Assembly (NCBI GenBank): GCA_902631295.1
Contig: CACOXV010000014.1
Location: forward strand, 1 to 46,145
Source of the DNA: Paracoccaceae bacterium
GTDB lineage: Bacteria; Pseudomonadota; Alphaproteobacteria; Rhodobacterales; Rhodobacteraceae
Length of the DNA: 46,145 nt
Direction of reading: 5' to 3'
A program made the position numbers and the translations under genes. Under the pieces are notes generated by a model that saw nothing but the letters and a program-made list of their open reading frames with translations, was not told the origin of the DNA and did no database searches. Below are positions 1 to 9,700 of this stretch, one piece after another. The first letter of the stretch is position 1. Each line of letters opens with the position of its first letter.

Positions 1-1751
1 TTCTCCGGCCTTAAGCCTAATAACGGCGCTATTCTAGTAATTATTTCTGCCGCCACGGGTACGGCTGTCCATCCAGCAGTACGCCTAGCCTCTTCTCCAG
101 TTCTATCTTCGGGCTCATCCATTGTTACAACCAAAACGTATTTTGGATTGTCTGCCGGGAAAAGTGCAGCAAAATTTGTTATGACTTTGTCATCATAGTA
201 TCTACCAGTAGGGCTAGGCTTATCAGCAGTACCAGTTTTACCAGCCACTGGGTAACCTGGCACCTCCGCCATGGTGGCAGTACCATCCGTAACTACGCTT
301 CTTAGCATAGAAAGGGCCTGTTTAGACACCACTTCGGAAATGACCCTATCGCCATATTTATAATTTTCCTGGACTTGCAGTGTTGGCGTTACCTTGTACC
401 CACCATTTCCTATTGAGGCGTATGCAGCCGCTAAATGTAGAGGGGTAGCGGACAAGCCGTGCCCATATGAAATCGTCATTGTTGATAATTCAGACCACTT
501 TTTGGGGAGCAATGGCTTACCTCCCGACGCTTCCACCATTTCTAATGGAACAGTATCAAAAAAACCCAATGATTTTAGGAACTTTTGCTGATTAACTGAT
601 CCTATTTCCCGTGCAATTCGGGCTGTTCCGATATTTGAAGATTTTGAGATTACTTTTTTAACTGGCAGTTCGGATCCATAATTGTGATAGTCTCGTATTT
701 TAAATTTTCCCCAACTTAATGGACCACTAACATTAATAATGGTTTCAGGAGAAACAAGATTAAGCTCAAGCGCCTGCGCTATTGCAAAAATTTTAAATGT
801 TGAGCCCAATTCGTATACGCCTTGAATTGCTCTATTGAATAATGGACTATTTGCCGGGTCACCACTCGTAGGTAATTTAGGTCTATGATTAGGATCAAAG
901 TCTGGAAGCGATGAAAGTGAAATTATTTCCCCATTATTAACATCCATTAAAACAGCAGCTGCCCCTTTGGCGTTAAGAAGCAACATCCCACTAGCCAGCA
1001 CATTCTCTACAGCGGCCTGTATGGTTAGGTCGATAGAAAGTTTAAGAGGGTCTGCTGATGATGACGGACTCCTCAATCTTTCATCAAATGTTTTTTCTAC
1101 ACCGGCAACTCCGATTACTTCAGCAGAATGTACCCCTTCTCGACCATAGCTAGCACCTCCAAGGACATGTGCTGCCAATCTTCCATTCGGATAAAGTCGC
1201 ATCTCTCTTGGACCGAAACGCAGTCCAGGATCTCCCAGATCGTGAACAGCTTGATAAGCCTCTGGACTAATACGTTTTTTAATCCAAAGGAACTTCCTTT
1301 TACTAGTAAAATCTTTGTAAAGTTTTTCCGCCTTTAAATCTGGAAAAATTTGTGCAAGCCCATCTGCTGCTGTTCTTGGATCGGTTAAATGAGCAGTTTC
1401 AACATAAAGCGAATGGGTATCCAGATTTGTTGCCAGGATCCGCCCGCGCCTATCAACAATATTTGCTCTTTGAGCAACGATAGATGAGCCTAATGGCTGA
1501 ACCTGCATTTCGTATGGATCTGAGGCCGCCAAATGCCCCATCCGAACGATCAAAACGCCATATAGACAGAAAAAAACTGCAGCAAGTACTACTAATCGAC
1601 CTTTTGCTTTTATATATTCCCGGCTACTAATCTCCTGGTTGCGCCATCTAGTGTTTTCTTGCTCAATTGCGTCAGTATTTTCGCCCCTTTCTCGTGCCGC
1701 AAGCACCCTACCGAGTGGCCTCAACGGTATTCTGGCACTAGACTTAGTCAT
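1..1751 (-). CDS. ftsI: Peptidoglycan D,D-transpeptidase FtsI (PBP3), 3' end cut by window
   Basis: Septal transpeptidase that cross-links peptidoglycan at the division site, anchored in the inner membrane with its catalytic domain in the periplasm. About 583 codons are visible and no stop is reached at the window edge; the family is usually near 590-600 residues, so little is missing. A short cytoplasmic tail is followed by one membrane segment at about residues 50-70, then the PBP dimer domain and the transpeptidase domain. The three active-site motifs are present: STFK with the nucleophile at Ser317, an SSN motif about 55 residues later, and KTGT at Lys505. The chosen ATG overlaps the end of ftsL by 8 nt (ATGACTAA), which fits translational coupling in the mraZ-rsmH-ftsL-ftsI operon. 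Confidence 0.95.
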   Translation of the reverse strand, partial: MTKSSARIPLRPLGRVLAARERGENTDAIEQENTRWRNQEISSREYIKAKGRLVVLAAVFFCLYGVLIVRMGHLAASDPYEMQVQPLGSSIVAQRANIVDRRGRILATNLDTHSLYVETAHLTDPRTAADGLAQIFPDLKAEKLYKDFTSKRKFLWIKKRISPEAYQAVHDLGDPGLRFGPREMRLYPNGRLAAHVLGGASYGREGVHSAEVIGVAGVEKTFDERLRSPSSSADPLKLSIDLTIQAAVENVLASGMLLLNAKGAAAVLMDVNNGEIISLSSLPDFDPNHRPKLPTSGDPANSPLFNRAIQGVYELGSTFKIFAIAQALELNLVSPETIINVSGPLSWGKFKIRDYHNYGSELPVKKVISKSSNIGTARIAREIGSVNQQKFLKSLGFFDTVPLEMVEASGGKPLLPKKWSELSTMTISYGHGLSATPLHLAAAYASIGNGGYKVTPTLQVQENYKYGDRVISEVVSKQALSMLRSVVTDGTATMAEVPGYPVAGKTGTADKPSPTGRYYDDKVITNFAALFPADNPKYVLVVTMDEPEDRTGEEARRTAGWTAVPVAAEIITRIAPLLGLRPE

Positions 1752-2103
1752 TTTCATATAACCTGACATCAGAGTGAGAAATCTTTGGATTTAAAGTGGA
1801 GCTCCACTTAATATTACTTGCTCTCTGATTTAAGCGGTTAACCTCTCCAAAATTTGCCGCTCTAATTGGACCCAATTTTAATTGATCAAAACCAAGGTTT
1901 GTCAAATGAATAAGACGCTCGGGTCGATTTAAATATGCCCATTCCGCTTTTAATACAGCCAATTTTGCTCTAGCTTTTCCAATTTCCGCCTGTAACTCCT
2001 CAGATTTCTTCATAGCCATCTGGGTTTTTACATTTTCTTGATAAGCCCAAAACGCGAGAGTGATAATTAAACCGAATGTGATGATATAAAACAAGTTACG
2101 CAT
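1744..2103 (-). CDS. ftsL: Cell division protein FtsL
   Basis: Small bitopic division protein that, in the known FtsQLB complex, helps activate the FtsWI synthase. The 119-residue product has an N-terminal membrane segment (about residues 4-21), then a heptad-rich helix (about 25-58) with a run of Lys, Glu and Ala residues, and a short periplasmic tail. Sequence conservation in FtsL is poor, so the call rests on size, topology and position between rsmH and ftsI. I chose the ATG at 2103, which overlaps the rsmH stop by 8 nt (ATGCGTAA); the frame is open 10 codons further upstream, but that part lies inside rsmH and would put charged residues ahead of the anchor. Confidence 0.85.
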   Translation of the reverse strand: MRNLFYIITFGLIITLAFWAYQENVKTQMAMKKSEELQAEIGKARAKLAVLKAEWAYLNRPERLIHLTNLGFDQLKLGPIRAANFGEVNRLNQRASNIKWSSTLNPKISHSDVRLYEND

Positions 2104-3097
2104 TATACTTTCCTTCGAGCAACGGAACGCCAAGCTGGCTTGGCAAAAGATTTGGACCTGGCTGAGAGCTCAATCTTTTTGCTATCCTGAGCTTTGCTGA
2201 TCTCGACCTAGGGTTTTCTAAAAGTTCTGGGTCTGGAGCAACAATTGCCTTTCTATTCAACATTTCAAAATGTTTTTCTTCACTTTTTAATTCAGGCGAA
2301 TATCGGTTGGAATTTCCTGCGAAACCACTTCGAAATTGTAAAAAACGCTTTACAATCCGATCTTCAAGCGAGTGGAATGTTACTATCGCTAAAATACCTC
2401 CACTCCGAAGCGCTTTTTCTGCCGCAAATAAAGCCTCATAAAGCTCGGTGAATTCGTTATTTATAGCTATTCTGAGCGCCTGAAATGATCTTGTTGCAGG
2501 ATGACTTGCACCAGGTTTTTTTCTAGGTAGACAATTTTCAATCACATTAGATAGATCTAACGTAGAGACGAATGGCCTCTCAGCTCGCCTGGTAATGATA
2601 GCATTTGCAATGCGCCGGCTAGATCTCTCCTCCCCAAAGAAATATAGTATATTTGCAATCTCAATTTCGGGTAAGGTATTTATCAGATCTGCAGCACTGG
2701 GACCACTCCCGGACATTCGCATATCTAGGGGACCGTCTTTTATAAATGAGAAACCACGATTGGGTTCATCGATTTGCATTGACGAAAGGCCCAAATCAAG
2801 CACTATACCGTCAAAGCTTGATCCATACTTACCTAAGTTAGAAAACTTATCATTGTGTAATTGAATTTTATTTGCGTAATTGCTGATCCACTTCTTTGCT
2901 AAATCAAAAACATGGGGATCTCTATCGATTGCAATAACGTTATCAGCCCCTGCCTCAAGTAATGCTCGTGTGTAACCACCCGCACCAAAAGTTCCATCTA
3001 ACCAAGATCCTGAGACGGGAGAAATCAAATTTATAATAGGCTCAATTAAAACAGGAATATGAGGTAAGTCAGAAACAGATAACTGCATATCACTCAT
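2096..3097 (-). CDS. rsmH: 16S rRNA (cytosine1402-N4)-methyltransferase RsmH (MraW)
   Basis: SAM-dependent methyltransferase that N4-methylates C1402 of 16S rRNA in the decoding centre. The 333-residue length fits the family. The SAM-binding loop GTFGAGGYTRALLEAGA lies near residues 35-52, the acidic motif AIDRDP follows, LDLGLSSMQID is near residue 100, and the family signature VTFHSLEDRIVKRF is in the C-terminal third. The start ATG overlaps the mraZ stop by 8 nt (ATGAGTGA). It is the second gene of the mraZ-rsmH-ftsL-ftsI operon, the usual position for mraW. Confidence 0.96.
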   Translation of the reverse strand: MSDMQLSVSDLPHIPVLIEPIINLISPVSGSWLDGTFGAGGYTRALLEAGADNVIAIDRDPHVFDLAKKWISNYANKIQLHNDKFSNLGKYGSSFDGIVLDLGLSSMQIDEPNRGFSFIKDGPLDMRMSGSGPSAADLINTLPEIEIANILYFFGEERSSRRIANAIITRRAERPFVSTLDLSNVIENCLPRKKPGASHPATRSFQALRIAINNEFTELYEALFAAEKALRSGGILAIVTFHSLEDRIVKRFLQFRSGFAGNSNRYSPELKSEEKHFEMLNRKAIVAPDPELLENPRSRSAKLRIAKRLSSQPGPNLLPSQLGVPLLEGKYNA

Positions 3098-3596
3098 CGG
3101 GCTGTCGGTCAGAGGCGTCTAAATAAATCAAAGGATCAAAATCTTCCGGCAACGACTGCAGCCAAGCATTAGCCTTGTCCTGATCCTCTTGAAAAGTTTC
3201 TGGGTTCCATATTTGAAATGTATCACCGGACGCAATAAAGTATGCTTCAGACTTTATTCCTATTTTTTCTCGCAATTTGTGAGGAATGACTAATCTTCCA
3301 GTATCATCGATTGATGTTGGAAAACTTTGACCATGAAATAGCCTCTCTAGCATTTTTCGTTGAATTGACCCCCTAGGCAGATCACTAATTTTCTGATCAA
3401 CTTCATCGATTGCGTCAATCGTGTAGCACTCAAGAAAGTTTTTTCTGTTGTCTCCATAAACAATGACGAGTTCCGGCTGAAGTCCATCGGTCCATGCGGG
3501 GTCACACACTTCAATCACACGCCGAAACAGAGCAGGAATAGAAACCCTACCCTTACTATCAACTTTATTAAGTCCTTCACCTCGAAATCTACGCAC
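3090..3596 (-). CDS. mraZ: Transcriptional regulator MraZ
   Basis: DNA-binding regulator at the head of the division and cell-wall (dcw) cluster; MraZ proteins form rings and bind repeats upstream of their own gene. Two SpoVT/AbrB-type half-domains are visible: NKVDSKGRVSIPALFRR near the N-terminus and DDTGRLVIPHKLREKIG about 75 residues later. I prefer the GTG start at 3596 (product begins VRRFRGEG, 168 aa), because a GGTGA ribosome-binding sequence lies about 9 nt upstream. The frame can be extended 3 codons to a TTG at 3605, but that TTG would sit directly against the same GGTGA. I saw no clear tandem TGGG boxes upstream. Confidence 0.93.
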   Translation of the reverse strand: MRRFRGEGLNKVDSKGRVSIPALFRRVIEVCDPAWTDGLQPELVIVYGDNRKNFLECYTIDAIDEVDQKISDLPRGSIQRKMLERLFHGQSFPTSIDDTGRLVIPHKLREKIGIKSEAYFIASGDTFQIWNPETFQEDQDKANAWLQSLPEDFDPLIYLDASDRQPDE

Positions 3597-3640
3597 CAAC
3601 TTCAATCACCCAACAAATCTTGTTCCTTGGAACACAAACG

Positions 3641-3678
3641 AAAAGACGGACCGGGCTACTGCCACTGCCCAATCCGTC
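3641..3678 (-). terminator. Intrinsic terminator/attenuator in the mraZ leader
   Basis: On the minus strand, GACGGATTGGGC pairs with GCCCGGTCCGTC over 12 bp (two G-U pairs) around a 10-nt loop, followed by TTTT and further T-rich sequence. It ends about 45 nt before the mraZ start, so it would end the leader RNA and limit read-through into the division operon. Confidence 0.75.
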
Positions 3679-3835
3679 GAATTCGTGCCCGACCACTTCA
3701 GGCTACGCCGAAGCGCGACATCTGGGGGGAAATGTGTCTGCGCTCCAACTATTTTGATGAAATTGGGGCCTGTATGAAACCTGACTTTCACTTTAGGATC
3801 TTAGCGTCCCTTATTTATCCCTAATCATCATGAAC
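3641..3835 (-). ncRNA. upsM: UpsM-like sRNA / extended mraZ leader (5' end approximate)
   Basis: A GC-rich, structured stretch sits in AT-rich DNA just upstream of mraZ. On the minus strand three hairpins follow one another: AGCGC...GCGCT with an inner ACAT/ATGT stem (about 3710-3745), CTTC-GGC/GCC-GAAG (about 3694-3712), and a 12-bp stem followed by TTTT (3641-3678). Established knowledge: in Rhodobacter sphaeroides the dcw cluster has an unusually long 5' leader containing the abundant sRNA UpsM, made by termination of most transcripts before mraZ. Position, orientation, length (about 200 nt) and a 3' terminator about 45 nt before mraZ all match. Identity is inferred from context; I cannot align it to UpsM. 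The 5' end is a guess and no convincing promoter was found. Confidence 0.65.
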
Positions 3836-3840
3836 CCTTT

Positions 3841-4159
3841 TGTGCACGAGCATTCTAAACATTGCAAGAAAAAAATGGGAATTTATGGGAATTAATTACA
3901 CTTTAGTATAAAAATTGAAAACTGCCTAATTTGCTACACTACATATAGTAAAAAATAAAAATTATAATCAACATATTGATTTTTATATTTGAAAAAAAAA
4001 TTATAAAAAAGGTCATTTTTTTTTAGAAAGCGTAAATATGAGTAAAAATTATTTGAAATGGAACATTTTTTTGTGAAAGACCATCTATTCCCATACTGAA
4101 AACATTGGTATTTCAACATACGAAAAGAGATGTCTCTATTATAAGATTATTCTAGCGTT
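3841..4159. other. AT-rich intergenic region between uvrD and the mraZ leader
   Basis: About 320 bp of very AT-rich DNA between the end of the uvrD-type gene and the UpsM-like leader, both on the minus strand. It should contain the promoter for the mraZ leader. A 61-codon minus-strand open frame at 3934-4119 is almost all Phe, Tyr, Asn and Lys and looks like a by-product of composition. A weak AGAG/CTCT hairpin follows uvrD near 4125-4136. I see no convincing gene. Confidence 0.6.
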
Positions 4160-6502
4160 TTAAAATGTTATTTCATCAGGCCTACAGACAAAATTAGAAA
4201 CAACTTTTTTCACACCTGCTTTATCAAAGTTAATCTGTAATTTGTCACCTTCTATATTAGCGACCTGACCATATCCAAATTTTTGATGAAAAACCCGTTC
4301 ACCAATATCAAAAATTGAGTCAGAATTACCGTTAACAATTATAGTTGTACTTTCGGTTGGCTTAGATAGTGACGTTTGTTTTTTATTAGTCTGTAACCTT
4401 TTCCATCCGGGGCTGTCATACCCATCAGCTTGAAATGCCTCAGTTTCTAAGTCTGAGGAATTTAAAGTGAGGTCAGGGGAACTACCGTAAATTTCTGATG
4501 CCATAAGAACTTCAACATGCTTTTCTGGCAATTCGTCTATAAAACGCGATGGCATAGATGATTGCCACTGACCAAAAACACGACGGTTACCAGCAAAAGA
4601 AATATAGCATGCTTGCTCAGATCTAGTTATGCCAACATAAGCCAATCTTCTTTCTTCCTCTAAACCAATTACCCCACTTTCGTCCATACTTCTCTGAGAA
4701 GGGAAAAGGCCATCTTCCCAACCAGGTAAAAAAACTATTGGGAACTCTAGACCTTTGGCAGCATGTAGGGTCATTACAGAGACTTTCTGCTCAAACTCTT
4801 CACTTTCGTTCTCCATTATTAGGCTAACATGCTCCAAAAAACCTTGTAAATTTTCAAAATCTTCTAATGCTTTTACAAGTTCTTTGAGGTTTTCCAGCCG
4901 CCCGGCAGCTTCTGGAGTTTTATCGTTTTGCCACATTTCAGTATAACCGCTTTCATCAAGAATCTGACCTGCCAATTCGACATGATCTATATTTTCCTGT
5001 AAAATAAATGAATTCCAGCGATCTAAATTTTTTAAAAATAAATCAAGTTGAATACCAGCTTTACCAGACAAACCGTTTTCGTCTAATAACAAACGAGCAC
5101 CTCTAGCAAGTGACATTTGATTATCTCTAGCAACCTGCTGAATTTTCTGTTGAGCTTTTTCACCAATCCCTCTTTTTGGAGTGTTTACAATTCGCTCAAA
5201 AGCCAAATCATCATTTAAGCTCAGACTTAATCGAAAGTAAGCCATAGCATCTCGTATTTCCATACGCTCATAGAATCTTGGACCACCAATTACCCTATAC
5301 GGCAAACCTATAGTAAGAAATCTATCCTCAAAAGCACGCATCTGATGACTTGCACGCACTAAAATAGCAATTTCGTCGAGGCCAGCTATTGTGTAATTTC
5401 GATTTGACAGTTGGATGGACTCTATCTCTTCGCCAATCCATCGAGCCTCCTCCTCACCATCCCAGTGGCCAATTAACCGAACTTTTTCTCCATCTTCATT
5501 TTTTGTCCAAAGATTTTTACCAAGGCGATCTTTATTCCCAGAAATTACTGCGCTAGCTGCTGCTAAAATGTGTGGAGTTGATCTGTAATTTTGTTCCAAC
5601 CGTATGATTTTTGCACCAATGAAATCTTTATCAAATCTGAGAATATTTCCTACCTCAGCACCACGCCATCCATAAATAGATTGATCGTCATCACCGACAC
5701 AACATATGTTTTTATGGCTTTGTGCTAACAATCTGAGCCATAAGTACTGGGCAACATTAGTGTCTTGGTATTCGTCAACAAGAATATATTTGAACCACTT
5801 TTGATACTTAGAAAGTATCTCAGCATTTTTTTGAAATAGCTCTACAACAAGTAGAATTAAATCACCAAAATCTACAGCATTGAAGTCGCGCAACCTCTGC
5901 TGGTACTGGGAATATAATTCAGTGCCAATATTATCAAAGGCGTTAGCATGTGAGGCCGGCACCGATTCAGGTACCCACCCTCTATTTTTCCATCCATCAA
6001 TTAAACTCGCTAGGTGTCTAGCTGGCCAACGTTTTTCATCTACGTTTGCAGCTTTTATTAGTTGTTTCAGGAGCCTTAACTGATCGTCAGTGTCCAATAT
6101 CGTAAAATTATTCTTTAAGTGGGCTAATTCGGCGTGTCGGCGTAAAAGCTTTACACAAACCGAATGAAACGTTCCAAGCCACGGCATTCCTTCGACGGGT
6201 CGACCCAATGTACTTGCAACGCGACTTTTCATTTCTAGAGCTGCCTTGTTTGTAAAAGTCACTGCCAGTATCTCGTTTGGTCGAGCACTTCCAGTATTTA
6301 ACAAATGCACAATTCTTGCAGTTAAAGCTTTTGTTTTACCTGTCCCTGCACCAGCCAACATCAAAACTGGCCCCTCTAACGCCTCTACAGCAGTTCTTTG
6401 GGCTTCATTTAATTCTTGCAAATACGGCTCAGACCTAGCTTTCATTGCACGGACTGAAAGTTTGCTTGAAGATTCAATCATATTTTTTGAGTTCTGGCTC
6501 AT
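4160..6502 (-). CDS. uvrD: ATP-dependent DNA helicase, UvrD/PcrA type
   Basis: Superfamily 1A 3'-5' DNA helicase used in nucleotide-excision and mismatch repair and in clearing stalled RNA polymerase. The 780-residue length is normal. Motifs in order: Q-motif region LNEAQRTAVE (31-40), Walker A GAGTGKT (51-57), DEExx-box variant VDEYQDT (Asp243-Glu244), VGDDDQSIYGWRGA (motif III), LEQNYRST (motif IV), VMTLHAAKGLEFP (motif V) and RLAYVGITRSEQ (motif VI). The C-terminal 45 residues (FDIGERVFHQKFGYGQV...) form the Tudor-like fold of PcrA/UvrD that contacts RNA polymerase. ATG start with AAAGG about 8 nt upstream. It stands alone on the minus strand, divergent from pyc. Confidence 0.95.
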   Translation of the reverse strand: MSQNSKNMIESSSKLSVRAMKARSEPYLQELNEAQRTAVEALEGPVLMLAGAGTGKTKALTARIVHLLNTGSARPNEILAVTFTNKAALEMKSRVASTLGRPVEGMPWLGTFHSVCVKLLRRHAELAHLKNNFTILDTDDQLRLLKQLIKAANVDEKRWPARHLASLIDGWKNRGWVPESVPASHANAFDNIGTELYSQYQQRLRDFNAVDFGDLILLVVELFQKNAEILSKYQKWFKYILVDEYQDTNVAQYLWLRLLAQSHKNICCVGDDDQSIYGWRGAEVGNILRFDKDFIGAKIIRLEQNYRSTPHILAAASAVISGNKDRLGKNLWTKNEDGEKVRLIGHWDGEEEARWIGEEIESIQLSNRNYTIAGLDEIAILVRASHQMRAFEDRFLTIGLPYRVIGGPRFYERMEIRDAMAYFRLSLSLNDDLAFERIVNTPKRGIGEKAQQKIQQVARDNQMSLARGARLLLDENGLSGKAGIQLDLFLKNLDRWNSFILQENIDHVELAGQILDESGYTEMWQNDKTPEAAGRLENLKELVKALEDFENLQGFLEHVSLIMENESEEFEQKVSVMTLHAAKGLEFPIVFLPGWEDGLFPSQRSMDESGVIGLEEERRLAYVGITRSEQACYISFAGNRRVFGQWQSSMPSRFIDELPEKHVEVLMASEIYGSSPDLTLNSSDLETEAFQADGYDSPGWKRLQTNKKQTSLSKPTESTTIIVNGNSDSIFDIGERVFHQKFGYGQVANIEGDKLQINFDKAGVKKVVSNFVCRPDEITF

Positions 6503-6775
6503 AGAAACCTTTTAGACATATATTTTAAATTTGAAAAGATATGTTCTTAATTTGTTCTTATAGATTTCACAATTGTAATTTTAGGCAAAAAATACACTGC
6601 ACATTGCTGCCACCAAGAATTAATAATCCATATGGTTTAAAATATAAAAAATACCAAATAAATCGATCTTATTTACTGAAAAAAGATTTCAAAATGTATT
6701 GACACTTTTTTTCTGTTCTGCAACGCAGCAGGGTAAAGGTGTATTTTGTAGAATTAAGAATACGAGGATGTTTCA
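6503..6775. promoter_or_regulatory. Divergent uvrD/pyc intergenic region with a -35-like element
   Basis: AT-rich 273-bp gap between divergent uvrD and pyc. A perfect TTGACA is present on the plus strand at 6699-6704, about 70 nt before the pyc start, but the hexamer 17 nt downstream (AACGCA) is a poor -10, so promoter placement is tentative. A GAGG ribosome-binding sequence lies 8 nt before the pyc ATG. No hairpin or further gene seen. Confidence 0.35.
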
Positions 6776-9700
6776 ATGCCCGACTTCAACAAAATTCTCA
6801 TAGCAAACCGCGGAGAGATTGCGATCCGAATTATGCGAGCAGCAAATGAAATGGGTAAAAAAACCGTAGCCGTTTTTGCTGAAGAAGATAAATTGGGACT
6901 GCACAGATTCAAAGCGGATGAAGCCTATAGAATTGGCCATGGGTTGGGACCAGTGGCTGCTTACCTTTCAATCGATGAAATTATACGCGTAGCTCGAGAA
7001 AGCGGAGCAGACGCAATCCATCCAGGCTACGGTTTACTTTCTGAAAACCCCGACTTGGTTGATGCGTGCGAAAGAAACGGAATCGTATTTATCGGGCCAC
7101 AAGCCGCAACAATGAGAGCATTAGGTGATAAAGCCAGCGCAAGAAGAGTCGCAGTCGAAGCAGACGTGCCAGTAATTCCAGCCACAGAAGTCTTAGGTGA
7201 TGACATGTCAGTCATCAAGTCTCAAGCAGCTGAAATTGGTTATCCTTTAATGCTAAAAGCTTCATGGGGTGGTGGGGGTCGGGGAATGCGTCCAATAGAA
7301 CACCCGGATGAGTTGGAAGATAAAGTATTAGAGGGACGAAGGGAAGCGGAGTCAGCCTTTGGGAATGGTGAAGGTTATCTGGAAAAAATGATTATCCGTG
7401 CCCGCCACGTAGAGGTACAAATTCTAGGCGATAAGCATGGTGAGATTTATCATCTTTGGGAACGTGATTGCTCAGTACAACGGAGAAACCAAAAGGTGGT
7501 AGAGCGGGCGCCCGCACCGTATCTAACACAAAAGCAGCGCGAAACTCTTTGTGATTTAGGTAGAAGGATCTGTGCACATGTAAACTATGAATGCGCTGGC
7601 ACTGTTGAATTCCTAATGGATATGGATACGGAAGAATTTTACTTCATAGAGGTAAACCCAAGAGTACAGGTAGAGCATACAGTGACTGAAGAGGTAACTG
7701 GAATAGATATTGTACAAGCTCAAATTCTTATTGCTGAAGGCAAAACGATAAATGAAGCAACTGGTAAAGCTAACCAAAGTGAAGTGACATTAAACGGGCA
7801 TGCTTTGCAAACAAGAATAACTACTGAAGACCCTCAGAACAACTTCATCCCAGATTATGGCCGTATAACCGCTTTTAGATCTGCTACCGGTATGGGAATT
7901 AGGCTTGATGGAGGCACTGCATATGCTGGGGGCGTAATTACTCGATATTATGACTCTTTATTGGTAAAAGTAACGGCATGGGCCCCCACGCCAGACAAAG
8001 CTATCGCGCGAATGGATCGTGCATTGAGAGAATTTAGGATAAGGGGAGTCTCCACAAATATAGCTTTTGTAGAAAATTTGCTGAAACACAACGTATTTTT
8101 ATCAAATGAATATACCACCAAATTTATTGATACGACCCCAGATCTGTTTGACTTTGACAAACGAAGAGATAGAGGAACTAAAGTTCTTACATATATAGCA
8201 GATGTAAGCGTAAATGGTCATCCAGAAACTAAAGACAGGCCCCTACCAAATTTTGATACTCCAACCCCAATTTCTCCTAATCCAGTTGGTGAAATAAGCT
8301 ATGGGACCCGAAATTTACTGGAGCAAAAAGGTCCTGGAGCGGTCGCAGATTGGGTTTTGAAACAAAGACAACTACTATTAACTGATACAACAATGCGCGA
8401 TGGTCACCAGTCGTTACTCGCAACAAGAATGCGCTCGGTGGACATGATACGAGTTGCGCCAGCTTACGCATCAAATTTACCATCACTTTTCTCTATTGAA
8501 TGTTGGGGTGGGGCTACGTTCGATGTTGCTTACAGGTTTCTACAAGAATGCCCATGGCAACGTTTAAGAGATATACGAGCTCAAATGCCAAACCTTATGA
8601 CGCAAATGTTATTGCGCGCATCAAATGGTGTTGGCTACACAAATTATCCAGATAACGTTGTGCAAGCATTTGTAGCTGAAGCATCAAAAGGTATCGACGT
8701 ATTTCGTGTTTTCGACAGCCTCAATTGGGTTGAGAATATGCGGATTGCCATGGATGCAGTATTGGAAAGCGGAAAAATTTGTGAAGGTACAATATGCTAT
8801 ACCGGAGATATTTTAAATCCAGATCGATCTAAGTATAATTTAAAATATTATGTGAACATGGCTAAAGATCTTCAGAAATCAGGTGCGCATTTTCTTGGAC
8901 TGAAGGATATGGCGGGTCTATTGAAGCCGGCTGCTGCGCGTCAACTGGTTAAGGCACTTAAAGAAGAAGTAGGATTGCCAATTCATTTTCATACTCACGA
9001 CACCTCTGGCATTGCAGGCGCTACCATCCTAGCTGCAGCAGACGCTGGCGTAGATGTAGTTGATACCGCGATGGATGCATTTTCGGGGGGAACTTCACAA
9101 CCTTGTATGGGTTCAATCGTTGAAGCCCTGCATAACTCCGAGCGAGATACTGGAATTAATATTGAGAATTTGCGAGAAATCAGCGATTATTGGGGGCAAG
9201 TAAGAGCTCAGTATGCCGCTTTTGAAAGTGGCCTATCGTCACCAGCGTCAGAGGTTTATTTACATGAAATGCCCGGAGGGCAATTTACTAACTTAAAAGC
9301 TCAAGCACGATCAATGGGCATGGAAGAAAAATGGCATGATATTGCCGAGACATATGCGGACGTTAACCAAATGTTCGGTGATATCGTAAAGGTGACCCCA
9401 TCTTCAAAAGTGGTAGGAGACATGGCCCTAATGATGGTTGCTCAAAATCTAAACCGTAAAGATGTCGAAAATCCGAATATAGACGTCGCCTTCCCTGAAA
9501 GTGTTGTGGATATGCTCAAAGGAAACCTAGGGCAGCCACCTGGGGGCTTTCCAAAGCACATAGTTACAAAAGCTTTGAAAGGTGAAAAACCAAATTTAGA
9601 TCGACCAGGTAAAAACCTAGATTTGATAGATCTTGAAAAAACACGGCAAGAGCTTTCTGGCAAGCTTGATGGCATGAAAATTGATGACGAAGACTTAAAT

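Noticed and set aside
3606-3791. 61-codon minus-strand open frame just upstream of mraZ
   Set aside because: It coincides with the hairpin series of the UpsM-like leader; the codons span stems and a terminator, so a structured RNA explains it better.
3934-4119. 61-codon minus-strand frame rich in Phe, Tyr and Asn
   Set aside because: Composition follows the AT-rich DNA, there is no ribosome-binding site and no family resemblance.
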